DNA from: Ciona savignyi | Lineage: Eukaryota; Chordata; Ascidiacea; Phlebobranchia; Cionidae | Assembly (NCBI GenBank): GCA_000149265.1 | Contig: CH003037.1 | Coordinates: forward strand, 105,495-169,494 | Direction: 5' to 3' | DNA: 64,000 nucleotides | Part shown: positions 32,671 to 44,329 of the stretch, in pieces | How the letters are laid out: the number at the start of each line of letters is the position of its first letter | Numbering within the stretch: the stretch's first letter is position 1 | The notes under the pieces: model-generated | Database searches by the model: none | What the model was told of the DNA's origin: nothing | What the model saw: the letters and a program-made list of their open reading frames with translations, nothing else | Program-made: the position numbers and the translations under genes

Positions 32671-33945
32671 GGTATGGGTTTCTTGGACACATAGAATATT
32701 GATTTTATGAAGTTCCATGTAATATATAATCTCGTCAATTTTGTTTGTGTAGCCGTTAGAGTTGAGTGTGCCAATTTTTAGGATTTCCATTTGTCTTGTT
32801 GTGTGTAGGGTGGGTTATGTGTTTGTAACGGTTGTGAAGGGTTGGTGTGATTGTCACGTATTTTTGCGCATTGTCGCGAGAGTTAGCTGTCCGAGTCTTC
32901 GACGAAAGCTCGAGGTCATTTCGGCGATGGTTGCTGTGCGAATAGTTTTATAGCCGCCAGATTGCCAAACGTCTATATTATCCTGTGTACTGTCTTTGTT
33001 TGATTGGCTTAGAGATTTTCATTAACTAATACTTGACGGATTGACGAGGACGTTTTATTTTGAATCCCCTTTTTATTGTTCCGTTGAGTAACGTTTTCTG
33101 TAAACAATAATAAATTTAAATATGGTTGAAAAAAGGCGAATTATAAAGCAAAACACTTACTGAATATTCACAGCCCTTTTTACACAATCTTTTGTTCAGT
33201 ACGCAGTATATACTTGTTTAAATACTTAAATTTGTTTTGCCACTGAAAGACAACATCAAAAATCAATTACCGAAATAGAGTTGCTAACACAACGACCTTG
33301 TAGACTGAATGCGACTGGTTTAGATTGTTCAAAGTTAAATTAAACGTAAATTCGAATTATGGTAACCGCAAAGTACAAATAAAAAATGGTAGCCGGCCAA
33401 GTGACCAATAATTATGAAATAATAATGTTTGCGATTTCAGTTTTGTCATCTCGACCACCGTTTTACGTGGTTTTGTCGGCGTGGATGTGGTGTGCTCCGC
33501 CGTGCCGTACACGGACTCCTGTACCGATTCCTTTCTACCGATGACATTCTCTTGGAATCGGTCGTCGATTTCTTGGGAGGGTCGCGTTCAGAGAATCCGA
33601 ACGTCTGCTCCTTCTGGGTTTTTGATTTCCATTCTCTGATTGGTTGTCCGAGGAGGTGTCTAAGTGGTTGAGCGGCACTTTTGTTAGGACTTTTTGTTTA
33701 ACTTTGCGGAAATGAGATTTACGCTGCCGTTGTTTTTAGGTAAAGTTTGATCTTTCCCGTCCATTGGCGGGAACTCCATAGGGTCGATTGGTATTAAATC
33801 GACTGTAACGTTGTCGAGTGTTGGTGGGAAGGCTGTTCTTTTCCATCCTTTTGAGGACATCAAAGCGATTTGATGTCATTGTTTTTTTGTATTGCGCCGT
33901 TATTGCGACATTCAAAACAAAGAGTAAAATAACGCTTATTGGCAC
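32671..33945 (-). pseudogene. LINE C ORF1 3' half, intergenic spacer and start of ORF2
   Basis: Minus-strand continuation of LINE C upstream of G2. From 32790, MEILKIGTLNSNGYTNKID and INILCVQETHT match LINE B ORF2 from 54507. 32945-32830 gives the end of ORF1 and the spacer. 33945-33430 matches LINE B ORF1 from about residue 295 (TSNRFDVLKRM; PANGRERS), with stops. Between 33425 and 32950 an unrelated segment of about 475 bp is inserted. The LINE stops near 33945, so ORF1's knuckle half and the 5' UTR are missing. Confidence 0.85.
32950..33425. other. unclassified insertion in LINE C ORF1
   Basis: Comparison with LINE B (about 54325-54350) shows that this segment interrupts codons for VEMTK..FAQQ. 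Its edges read tatagccgccagattgcca and gtagccggccaagtgacca, weakly similar in direct orientation. No poly(A), terminal inverted repeat or ORF identifies it. Confidence 0.55.
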
Positions 33946-34117
33946 CTGGAAATAAAGTTAGTTACCACTAGTCACTTTTAATAATAAAAATATAAAATTT
34001 GAATAACTTTTGGCGTAATAGATAATGTATTAGCGCAGAGTTTACTGTCTTGTACCGCGCATATAAATGCCGAATATCCGGCCAATTTTTAGACTATCCG
34101 GATAGTTACGTTTTGAA

Positions 34118-34582
34118 GCAACAAATATTACACAAGCCGCGAATGTCGCTACATAGCTTCCTTTCCCCCCAAATTTTAAATTTTGAAAACTATTAATCCG
34201 CTATGGAATCTTTACAAATTATTGTAGGAATTCGCGGCTTTCAAATGGTGGCGCGAAAATCATTTTTCAATAAATCGAATAGGTTGGTTCTCATCGATGG
34301 CGAAATGTGGATGACATCTGTAAAATAAACTAAACAAGGTTTTTTGTATAGGGCCTATGAAATGACTATCATCAGGTTATTCGCTAAACTAAAGGCAATT
34401 GGTGGTCGGTCCATGCTGAGGGCAAAAAATCAAACCAAAGCATTATTCAGACGCAAATTACGCTATAGACATAAAAACCATACTCGTATAAAAAATAGTC
34501 GGCGTGGAGCATCCTCGACACGCAATAACATATACCCAGTAGACACAAAATACTCATATAAAATAGGCCACTCTAGACGATA
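34118..34582 (+). repeat. unclassified dispersed repeat, copy 2
   Basis: Same-orientation copy of 11826-12284 with a few indels. It keeps the inner inverted motif (aagccgcgaat near 34133 and attcgcggctt near 34230). The 79-aa basic ORF over its right half is broken in copy 1 and is probably not a gene. Confidence 0.8.
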
Positions 34583-35150
34583 ATCAATACTCATGTAAAA
34601 ATCAATAATGCTTTAGTCGTTTCTTTCGTTTGCGTATAATCAATTTGCACATGATAGAGCATGACGCAAGTTATCAAATCTGGAGTGCGTTATATAGTAT
34701 AACGCAAGTTGTATATAGTCTGAGGTACGTTATATTTTACTGTTCAAATTTCCACCAAATATAAGGCATTTTACGAGGTCCGAAAAGTTTACGTGCGAGA
34801 AGTTTCACATCTGCACGTTTACTAACTGTGCAAAATTAGGTGGAATAACTATGTTACATTGTAAACAAAGAAAGGTCCATAATGAGTAGTAGTAACATGC
34901 GAATCGGTAAAAACCTCAAACGCCAAAAAACGACGTTAACAACACAAAAATATGTTAGACATAGACTCCTACGAACCCGCGCATTATGTTAGCTTACGAT
35001 AACCATTAAAGAGAATATATTTCCCTAAAAGGATCGTTAGTGACCGACACTCGTCGTTAAACAAAAATGTTTATGTGAAGCCAATACATTAAGATTTAAT
35101 CTTATTTTCTTAGTTTATTGTTCGAACCTCCTCAGTTTGAATAGCCCAAC
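34583..35150. other. unassigned sequence
   Basis: The only structure seen is three similar ataacgcaagtt / agtgcgttatat phrases at about 34673-34735, a short imperfect repeat. No gene supported. Confidence 0.35.
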
Positions 35151-35154
35151 GGTT

Positions 35155-35900
35155 TCCAAACCTTTTTATTTGGCGGCGCCTTTTTAAAACATATCAAACC
35201 TTGCGGCACCCTGAGTAAAAATTTCCAAACTGCAAGTATATACCACCAACAGATTTATTTTCAGCATGTTGAAATTATTGAAATTCACAAAAATATCGTT
35301 AAAATGCACAAAAATGTCAAAGAGTATTCACAATGAAAAACGTTTAATCAATGTGGGCAATGCGCTTGCTGCTCTTCGCACATTTTTATTCACCGCATAG
35401 ACATAGGAAAACCCGAGCTTTAAGCGCGGTCTTGCTTTAATGTAGTTAGTTAACAGTTTTGAAAACAACTTCAAGCACTCCATTAAGATTGCTCCTGAGC
35501 TGTTGCGAAGCGTCTCACGATGTATTTATAATGGTGACCAGTCAACTGAACAACCCCTTACAACTGAACCCCTTACGCCCCTACAACTGAACCCCTTTAC
35601 AACTGAACCCCTTTTAACCGAAGGCTTTTAACTGAAAAGGTGGTTCAGTTGTAAAGAGGTTCAATTGAAATGGGTTCAGTTGTAAAGGGGTTCAGTTTAA
35701 AGGGGTCCAGTTAAAAGGATTTCAGTTGTAAGGGGCCTAATTGTAGGGGTTCAGTTGTAAAGGGTTCAGTTGTAAGGGGTTCGTTCAGTTGTAAGGGGTT
35801 CAGTTGTCATGGAACCATTTATAATGCAGTGGGTTCATTTTGTATTGACTGCAACGTCCTGCACTAACAACGCTCGCACCACTCGAGGTTATTTACCTGA
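35155..35900. mobile_element. hAT-like non-coding element interrupted by hairpin element
   Basis: The left part (ggtttccaaacctttttatttggcggcgcc, then ccttgcggcaccctgag) has the style of hAT ends. The hairpin element copy 2 splits the sequence at 35524-35825. No transposase remains and the right end is not fixed. Confidence 0.35.
35533..35816 (-). mobile_element. hairpin (foldback) element, copy 2, 284 bp
   Basis: Reverse orientation relative to copy 1. The same ends appear: ggtgaccagtcaactgaac on the left and, read inward from the right, ggttccatgacaactgaacc. The flanking duplication is atttataat (35524-35532 and 35817-35825). The arms carry the same gaacccctt-type repeats and their complement, diverged in detail from copy 1. 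Confidence 0.85.
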
Positions 35901-36159
35901 AAAAAATTAATTGTAGACAATTCCTGTGCTCTACAATTTGTTAAAATGGGCTTGCTTACAAAAGAGCAAATCTTCAACGATGTAGTCGTCGTTCCGTACT
36001 TTCGCTTACTTTTTAGGTTCACCTAAATATTAATTTTACCCGATTGTATTATTTTATTCAGTATTTATTATGCAAATTACTTTTCAAATTAATTAACTTC
36101 ATATTTAAATACTTCAGTATATTGGAGATAGAGATCGCAATCGTGAAATAGTTATATTA

Positions 36160-36290
36160 TCTACACGGTGAGTCTCTTGAATGCATAGGATATCGATATT
36201 ATTAATTAAACCATTACCATTATTAACAGTTGCGATATTTAATGGATAGGAATTAATTATTATATTATCTCTTTCATATCGACCACTGAC
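36160..36290 (-). pseudogene. LINE ORF2 N-terminus fragment (endonuclease start)
   Basis: On the minus strand, NIATVNNGNGLINNIDILCI then QETHRVDN corresponds to the first endonuclease block (LINE A: GTININGIRN..., DILCIQEVH). The surrounding sequence is unrelated. Confidence 0.65.
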
Positions 36291-36416
36291 TGCTCTGTGT
36301 TTTGGCTGACTTGTAATTTTATGCTGCTTACGTTAATACAAGCATTTTATATATATCGATGAGAGCTGCTGACTACAGGTTATTGAGACCCTGCCCAAAA
36401 GTGTAACAAATAAACC

Positions 36417-36740
36417 TAATGGATATAAATATTAACAACATCCCAAAAGTAATAAAAATAGCAGGAAAGTGGATCACCGTAACCAAACCCGGAGAATCAC
36501 ACTGAGCTTTGCAGGTAATGCAAGGAGAGGGGACATCTGCTGCACATTCTGCAAAGCGATGGTCACATAACCAGATGCAGATCAGTAATCCCACCACCAC
36601 CAATTCAAGCCATTCCTTTACCACCCAATCCAACATTGGGTGACTGGATCCGACCAAAAAAGTTCTTTAAAGTTCCTCTTCGAAACACCATTGATACCAT
36701 GCTTCCCACCAGGACCAGCACAAACAGATTCTTAACACTG
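36417..36740 (+). pseudogene. LINE ORF1 zinc-knuckle fragment
   Basis: INNIPKVIKIAGKWITVTKP aligns with LINE A ORF1 just before its knuckles (NNVPKVLKLGGKWLTVTRP). The knuckle codons follow in shifted frames (about 36505-36585). Further bases resemble the TSNRF region of LINE B. Heavily decayed. Confidence 0.7.
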
Positions 36741-36966
36741 GAATCTATTAATGTGTTCTACCACATTTACCTTATATGAGTTATTGACTTTATATATATA
36801 ACTTCTGAGTTCCTGGCAGGTCTAAGCACGTGCATATATTACAGCAATCGTTATAGCGGTCCTCATTGTATTGCGTCAAGTATATTGAATGTCCTTGGGA
36901 TTTACATAAAGCATTGTGGGTATTATAGTGTGAACACTGGGAGCGCTATATTTAACTATTACAGAT

Positions 36967-37290
36967 ATGACTGTCATGGAAGCCATGGACCACGAAGTAC
37001 TACCACAACGAAAAATCACAAAGGTGCCACGACCAAAATCCACACCCAGACAATCGAAATCAAAAGGCATTGGCTCCCCGAAACAAAACTCAACAATGGA
37101 TAGTTTCCATCAACAGGTCAACAACAGACCCCAAAGAAAAAAGCCAATACAAAACACCAGAGGAAACAAAAACAAAAGAACAATCACCAAACTTGGAAAT
37201 TGAAGACAAAACTAACTCAGATATAGATTCTTCCCCACCGGCCACAACCAACTCAAACAAATACTCCAAAGATGTATCCCTGCGGTGAAT
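36967..37290 (+). pseudogene. possible LINE ORF1 tail
   Basis: Lys/Pro/Asn/Gln-rich frames (PQRKKPIQNTRGNKNKRT) in the style of LINE ORF1 C-termini and collinear with the fragments before and after. The resemblance is compositional only. Confidence 0.3.
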
Positions 37291-37377
37291 CGCTGGTTCG
37301 ATTGATGTATATTATTCGTTTTATCACAATTTCTGCTTGTGTACTAACTATTTAAACGTGTTAATTACTGGAAAACT

Positions 37378-38067
37378 ATTAACGAAATAATAATATATAT
37401 TTCATCGGATATAAAAAAGGGCGAAAAACAAAGATATGAAACGGTGAACAAAAAATAAAAAAAAACTTTATAGACAAATAGCGACCCCTAAAATAAACAA
37501 AAAATCGCTTTAATAGAAAAAAATATTGAAATATACAAACGGAATTTACATAAAGGTGCATTAATTAGAGCTAAATTACCTATACTCGAAAATGAAGCCT
37601 TTTTTTCAAAACAAAAGAGACGCAATATTTCAAGTTAAAACCGTCAACGGAAACCTAACCCAAACCCCTATCTATGCAAACAGTAAAAGTCTGAGGGGAG
37701 TGTCTCCAAATATATGTGATGACGATATTGATAATTATTTAAATACTACAAATCCTATTACTTGACGACGGAGAATTTAATTAATTAAATAAGCCTGTTA
37801 ATTCTGATGAACTCAAAATTGCCATCGACCAAATGAACGATACGAGTTAGACGCCTAAAGGCATGGACGGCCTAAACGTATAATACATAAAAAAAATATT
37901 TAACACCATGAAATATGATTTGAAAGAATTATATAATAACATCTTTCTGAAAGGGCAACTTACCAATACTATGAAAACGGCAATAGTTAAAGTAATATTT
38001 AAAAAAGGTGATAAATCTGAAATTAAAAATTGGCGTCCCATTTCACTTCTAAATTGCGACTTTTAAT
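37378..38067 (+). pseudogene. LINE ORF2 linker and RT N-terminus fragment
   Basis: Blocks in order: KRNLHKGALIRAKLPILENE (about 37538-37595), NKPVNSDELKIAIDQMND, YDLKELYNNIFLKGQLTNTM, then FKKGDKSEIKNWRPISLLN, matching LINE A 5150-5710 and LINE B 55570-56140. There are several stops and frameshifts, and the match ends abruptly at 38067, before RT motif A. Confidence 0.8.
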
Positions 38068-38099
38068 GTAATAATAAATAGATTTACTGTAATAATAAC

Positions 38100-38465
38100 A
38101 AACCCATTCGAACCTTTAAGAAACCCCTCACCAAGTCCAGTCAAACTAAAACCGTCAACCCACCCCTAACTTCTCGCCAAAAACACTCGAGAGGTCAAGT
38201 CGGGCCCACATTGAGCGAGGTTGTCTACACGACGCCCAAGCTAGAGGCCAAACACCCCTCGCTACCATGCGCCAACCCTTACCCCGGATCCAAAGTTCGA
38301 CCCTAGTCTCCCTCTCTGCCATCCAGTAACCAAAAGTCCGAAGTCAACTTCCCCCGCCCCATCCGGCCTTCTAAAACCTTGGAGGATTGATTGGCTAACT
38401 GTGCGGAGCGTGGGACCGGATCGGGAGATCGTCCTGGGCCGCCGAGGACTCCCAGAACGACCATT
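38100..38465 (+). pseudogene. zinc-finger ORF family, copy ii (Pro-rich linker part)
   Basis: Nucleotides follow copy iii from about 40537 to 40713 (tcaacaaacccctcaccc..., aacactcgagaggtc, attgagcgaggctgtc). The frame reads TLSEVVYTTPKLEAKHPSLP, then continues further than copy iii into SNQKSEVNFPRPIRPSKTLE. The fingers themselves are absent here. Confidence 0.55.
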
Positions 38466-38485
38466 ATTTTAATAAATATATTTCA

Positions 38486-38720
38486 GATTAAATATATATA
38501 TATCGTTGGTGGGACTTGTCCCGCCGCGATACATAGTGCTGCAGAGCGGCAAAATAAAGAAGAAACCGACGTCGCTCTGCAGCCAAGGACCGCACCAACT
38601 CAAGCCAGCACCGTCGACAACCAACATCCTCAAGTCGGCGGTTGCTGGAACAACTCAATAAATACCACCTTAAAAATAATTATCACCCTGTGCAGCAGGA
38701 GGCCGTGTTTTTAGTGGCTT
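38486..38720 (+). repeat. LTR-like repeat, copy 1
   Basis: Shares the order tatatatata, gtgctgcagagcggcaaa.ataaag, and gcagcaggaggccgtgtttttagt with 42448-42625, with heavy divergence between. The aataaag signal and repeat context suggest the R/U5 part of an LTR, but there is no partner in place. Confidence 0.35.
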
Positions 38721-38770
38721 GGCTTATGATAATATTTCGCTTTTATTTTGCCTTGTGTAACTTAGTTGAT

Positions 38771-39640
38771 GCAAATAAAATCAGTTGAATCACCTGGGAC
38801 GGAAACGATTCGTTTCCTCTATGTATTAATCGGATTTTTGAACTTAGACTATGGTGCTCTGGAGCTTGCTCCACCACCACCTCGCCGCAACAAGAAGAAT
38901 TTTCCGCTGCTCTTCACTCTGCTTCACCACCTCTACTGCTCTGTGGACTGCTGCCTTGCTGCTGGACCAACAACCACTACCCGAAGGAATCTTCAAATCC
39001 AGCAGCAAGGTACGTGCCAACACCTCTCCACAGAGCCAAAAGGCCAGAGTGGATAGAGCAGCGGCCTCTACAACAAGAACCCACTCCGAAGCAACACCTG
39101 CCTCGTGGCCAGAGTCCTGCCGAAGAAGAATCTTCGACCACACTACCGTCGCGGCAGAGCTCCAACAGCAACATCAGCCACGAGTGCCACCGGAGTGGAC
39201 GCGGCGAACCCGAGGACCGCTGTCGCCAAAAACAATAACATCACCGCCTGCAGCAGCTACCAAACAAAGGTTTAGTCTCCCCCTCACCTACAAACAAACT
39301 CGTCTGAATAGACGCCCCCACGCGGGAGCTAACCTTGGTAGCTAGCTGCAGTGCCCTGCGACAGGCCTCGAAGAGCTGCAGAGCGTCGACCTGCTTCGAC
39401 CCAGCTTATTCTGGCTTCACCCTGTTTTTCCCTGAGGAAAGCAAAAGAGCCCCAAGATTAACAATATAAAACCTTAACAAGAAAGAAGAGAGAAGACGAT
39501 CGACCTATTATCCATAACTTTTAGATCTTTTTTATTATTACTATTTTTAAGCCTTAAGCATTTTGAGTTTTGAGATTTTATACTTTCAAAAATTAGATTA
39601 AAAGTTAACACCACCAGGCCACTACAGAGCATTTTATTTA
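38771..39640. other. GC-rich segment with open frames, function unknown
   Basis: 38850-39345 has markedly higher GC than the surroundings, and all forward frames stay open for long stretches (the longest is 164 aa from 38851). No domain is recognisable. It sits between copies ii and iii of the zinc-finger ORF family and might be part of one of them. Confidence 0.3.
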
Positions 39641-39689
39641 TTCAATTTGCTTCCGCCCTCTCCTGCTGCTTCTTTTTTTCTTTCTCCAG

Positions 39690-40713
39690 AACATTCACCT
39701 TGGAAACGAGAGGAATGGCCGGTCACAACATCACAATGTCGGAGGGGAAGCTGCTGGAGGTTGCTGTACGGTATGGTGGTGTGGGGAATGTCTCATACGA
39801 GTGCCCAGTCTCGACTTGCACCCAAACGTTCTCGCAGGCTAACAATTTAATAAGACACTTCAATTTATTTGGAAAAACAAAACACCGGTCAAACAATTTC
39901 ACTTATTTTTTCACCTAAAAATGTACATTCAATAGCAACACAATATATTTCAAAACATTATAGACACTGTGGTACAACCGATGGCGGGTCCTCGTGTGAG
40001 ACGGGTCGATACTTCTGCCCTGCCTGCGAGCAAGCAGGAGGAGGGGTGGGGAACCTGGAGTCGGCACTCCGCCATTTCCAATCCTCCCACCCTGAATATA
40101 TCCTACCCCCCCGGCCTTAATTTTCAATTCCTCCCCCAAATAACTTTACCCTCACCCTAAAACCCAAAGACTACCCTCTAAAATTAATCTACAGTGGGAA
40201 ACTGACTCCGGGGCAATTGGTATGCCATTAAGATCTGTCTCAGGTCCTCAGCTGCACGCCCTTTCTATGACGTGTACAAGCTGAGGAAACACATGCTGGC
40301 TCAGCACAATCGAGCCCTTGTGTACGAGACAACATGTGGCAAATGCTTGCGGCCCGTGGACGCCTCGCGAAATATGCGGAAAGCAGCATCGCACTTCGAA
40401 AAGTGTTCTGGCGACTGACTCCCTTAATTCTTCCCCCCCCCCATCCATACCCCAAAAGATGTATATTAAACCTTGACTTAACATCAACCAGTACCCCTCC
40501 CGCCGAAAATCTCCCAAATCACAACCCAATAAACCAATTCGATCTGTCAACAAACCCCTCACCCGGTCCAGTCAACGCAAAACTGTCAAAACCTCCAAAC
40601 CCAATCCTATCTTTTCGCCCAGAACACTCGAGAGGTCGGTGTCGTGGCCCGCATTGAGCGAGGCTGTCACCACGTTGACCAAGCTCAAGGCAAAACATCC
40701 CTCGCTGCCACAT
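39690..40713 (+). pseudogene. zinc-finger ORF family, copy iii (most complete)
   Basis: The frame opens near ATG 39715 (MAGHNITMSEGKLLE) and gives finger 1 (VSYECPVSTCTQTF, then NNLIRHFN). After about 80 bases of disrupted frame comes finger 2 (GRYFCPACEQAG, then NLESALRHFQSSHPEY, about 40005-40095), then LRKHMLAQHNRALVYETTCG and finger 3 (CGKCLRPVDASRNM, then HFEKC, about 40333-40410). A Pro-rich linker ends near ALSEAVTTLTKLKAKHPSLP. Frames shift several times. Three N-terminal zinc fingers and a Pro-rich linker suggest the DNA-targeting end of a non-LTR retrotransposon protein of R2/NeSL type, but no Myb or RT domain follows, so the class is inference. Confidence 0.6.
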
Positions 40714-40874
40714 TTATAATAATGTCTTATTCCAATATATTAACATATAAAAAGTCAAATATAATTTAAAATAGTGTTTTGTTATTAGTGATTATACAGA
40801 AAACCAGGGTAGGCGCAGCATTGCGTTTTATTTTGATAATTTTTTAAGGTAAGTAATATTACCACCCCTACGTA

Positions 40875-41300
40875 ATGAATTCTAACGGCGCTTATCAACC
40901 ACGCAGCACCACGTTTGCCAGCACTTCCAGTCGGTCTTCTTCTCCTCGGTGTTGTTTTTCAGGTACCACTGGAGTGCAGAGGACGTCCTCATCGGAGTTC
41001 CCTGCGTTGGGGGATGTTCATCCCGAGGTGAGTGACGTTTATCATGGTCTGGGGAACCTGTCCTACGAATGCCCACATCGTAACTGCCCAAGCATACATA
41101 CGCCAAACAGTGAACGCATTAATTAATACATCACGTAAATAATCAACACCCTCAACCAATTGGCACAACAACATTGAAACAAATCCCGAGTCAACTATAA
41201 CTGCAGCAATTGCCAATTTAAAACAACAGACCACACACTGGATAAAATACACATTCACCATAACACGTGCAAGGGGGCATGCGACATGGGTCGAATTAAA
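40875..41300 (+). pseudogene. zinc-finger ORF family, copy iv (N-terminal part)
   Basis: From ATG 40875, an 83-aa frame ends in VYHGLGNLSYECPHRNCPS, the equivalent of finger 1 in copy iii (VSYECPVSTCTQ). The following bases (QTTDHTLDKIH, about 41222) may hold a degenerate second finger. It starts with a Ser/Thr-rich leader absent from copy iii. Confidence 0.5.
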
Positions 41301-44300
41301 GAATGCCCTTTAAAAGATATCCGAGTTACGAACAAATATTATCTATACATTCCGTGACTCATCAAGTTTTTAAATGACGTTATTTAAATAAATAAAAAAT
41401 GTAGCTAAATTGATTCCTCCAACTTTGTAGGACTAATTGTTTACTTTCTTCTTCTTGCAGTCAGTCACCATGTACGAGTAAATAGAATAATTCAATATTT
41501 AGTATATCGTAATAAAAAGCTCTATGACGTCAATATAAATTAGTAGAAAATCATAATGCTAATTTAACAAAACAATTTGCCCTAGTTCAACAGATTTGCC
41601 AGACTAAAAAACGTAAAAATAGAATCAGTTTAGTCGTGGAGAATCGGTGATATGTTCTATGAAATGTGACATTAAAATATGTTCATTAAAGAAATACATT
41701 ATATTAGGCTACAATTTTTAATGGTTCCTACAGTAAAAAAGTTAAAGCAGAGCAAACTGGCATTTTCAGTGCGTAAAAAGTCTTTTGCCTCTTTGAGATC
41801 GGGTATATCGCAAGTAGAAACAGATGTTGGCTCCGAATATGTTTCGGTTTTACCACCAACCTCGCCGGAATTCGTTTCTTCCTCCTAGGAAAAGTTTTTG
41901 GTAAGCCATGGTGGTCAAACTTTCAACAAAATTAAATTTGTACTTCGGCAATTACAAAATAAAATGGTCTTGCCTAAACATAAGAAGTTTTTACAAGGTC
42001 AGGGCGAAGCTTGGACTTCTGGTTTCAATAAATAGAACAGAGGAAAGGATGCCATTTTTACCACAAGAAAAAAATGCAATGCGCATAAATCTTATTTCTG
42101 TGCGATGTTAAGAAATACGCCAAGTTCCTGTGGTGGTCTACCGTTTTAACAGCTATAAAGTGAAATCATCGCGAAGCTGTTAGAAAGAATTAATTCGAAA
42201 GTTCGACTCCATTGCCACTTTAGGAAAACAGGGCATAGCACTGTGGGGACACGTAGATGATAATTCCAATTACCACAATTTGCGACACCAAATTTAATTT
42301 CTGCGAGGTTTTAAGTGCCATTCAGAAACTCTAACATTGGACATAGAGAATGCGTTGCGTCTTACACTCACAAGTAACAGCGCTTATTTTTCATCCCGGG
42401 ACACCAAGTGCTCCATTAAAGAACGACCGACCATTCATTCATTCCTCTTTCATATATATATATAGTCCAAATGACCCGCTTTGATGCTCTAAGCGCTGCA
42501 GAACGGCAAATAAAGATTCCACGCCGCACGGACGACCAATGACCATCAAGGAACCGGCCGAACTCTTCAGTTTAGTTTACACAGTTCGCAGCAGAATGCC
42601 GTGATTTTAGTAATACCGTGTACTGTCTATGATTTTAATTGCAAATCAACTGATCAATTGTGCAAGTGCTGAAGTAAAGGAAAAAGAAGCCATTGCAAAT
42701 TCGGATTACTTTGGCCGATTATCGTCAAAGATAGCGACAGCAAATAATAATGCAAATGTGGGGAGACTTGAATTTCTGACTTTATGTGATCAACAACGAT
42801 TTGTAAACAACATCCATCCCAAAATTTGTTTGTTCTTCAACAATATTCCATCTAAAATTAATTGTATTAAAAAAAAGAAATAATATTTCCAACCAAAAAC
42901 GGCGCAAAGTTCTGTAGGTCTTATGAAAAAGAAATAAATTTCGTACTCTTTTTGTACAAATAGTCTTTTGTAATAAAAGTTTTATACGCCAAAAACAAAT
43001 TATTATATTTGCTGGACTATAATGTAAAAAGAGGGCTTTGACGGCCTAACCGGTTTTACCAAAAAATGACTTCTTTATGATCCAAGCAAACAAAAGAGAA
43101 ATCTCTTCCCTACAATAACAGGGTTTTTAAATAGTAAAGCACATTTCCCATATGTAAATAACACAGCCTTTTATATTGCTTTCATCCCATCTTCAACAGT
43201 GACGCACTTCGGTTTAATGAAAACCGCAATATATCATTGGTGTAACACCCATGGAACGACGACCGAAAAGAATCCAATCCCACCCCCGCAAATCGTCTTT
43301 AACTTTCTGATTCAGCTTCAGTAGCAAAAAAACAACCAGTTTAAAACAATAGAAAAAATAAATAAGAATAAAACATATTGTTTATCGTCGTAAAGTTACG
43401 ACTATATCTTAAAATATTAGTTGCTGAGTCATGTTTGTGTTGATGGCACATTGATTCAGACAACAACGAACAAAGACTTGGTAGTAACAAATTAGTCCAT
43501 TTTTAACAAAGTGTTAATTACAAGTCATTTAGGAATTTTAGGACCATTCACGTTTAAGAAATATTTACCACTACTTACAATATACCCTATTGAGATGTGC
43601 CCTAACTGCATGTAGAATGTTTTATATAGTATATAGAACTGGCATAACGACATCCTCGTTTTCATTGTCGTACGACCGGCAGGTTAAACTATATAATATT
43701 GTTTGTACATCAACAATGGGTCTTCATATAGCGAAATAGAAGCAAAGAAAAAATGAATGCATTAAAGTGAGAGATGTAGACCATCATCTGCCTTTAAAAT
43801 AAATTTGTTTAATTATTTAAAGAATTTGAACTTAAATGACAACCGAAAACGTGTGGCCAAATGGCTAGTGCGAATAACTGTTAAACAAATTCAACCATTT
43901 AAAAACGCGCACCGAGAGATGTACCCTCTCCAGTGTATCAAACGTAATTGAATATATTAAGTTATTTATGCGAGGTGTCCTAATAATATGACATTTTATC
44001 TCCTGTGATTTGAATAAAAAACTTTACATAAATTAAGAAAAACTTACCCCAGCGTAACAAGCTTTCCCCTCAACCGTCAAGTCAAAATGAAATATTCAAT
44101 CAGGTAAAAGCTGTCGCATTGTTGTTCATGCGGAACAATTTTCTTTTTTTTCCTGGCGTTTGACCAATCAGCATGGGACTCTGCTTGGAAGTCGGCTTCT
44201 TCTCATTTTTGTTTCTTTCTATATGACGTCCTGTTGTGGCCACGCTTGTGTTACACAAGCAAGAAAATATAATTCGGAATAGTTTGATGGACGAAATTGG

Positions 44301-44329
44301 TAATGACGCTAAGAAAATTAGAAGTTTAA
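41301..44329. other. about 3 kb with no recognised feature
   Basis: Short ORFs at 41679-41888, 41908-42111 and 42629-42883 (84 aa, NCASAEVKEKEAIANSDYFG) show no family motif. The only repeat noted is the LTR-like segment at 42448-42625. Confidence 0.35.
42448..42625 (+). repeat. LTR-like repeat, copy 2
   Basis: Diverged partner of 38486-38720: gcgctgcagaacggcaaata, aagattccacgccg, then gcagcagaatgccgtgattt. Same orientation. Confidence 0.35.

Noticed and set aside
34344..34583. 79-aa Arg/Lys-rich ORF as a DNA-binding peptide
   Set aside because: It lies within the dispersed repeat and the same frame is broken in the copy at 11826-12284.
38844..39345. host protein gene in the GC-rich stretch (164 aa plus strand, 99 aa minus strand)
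   Set aside because: Several frames on both strands are open because of composition, no domain is recognisable and no splice or start context favours one.
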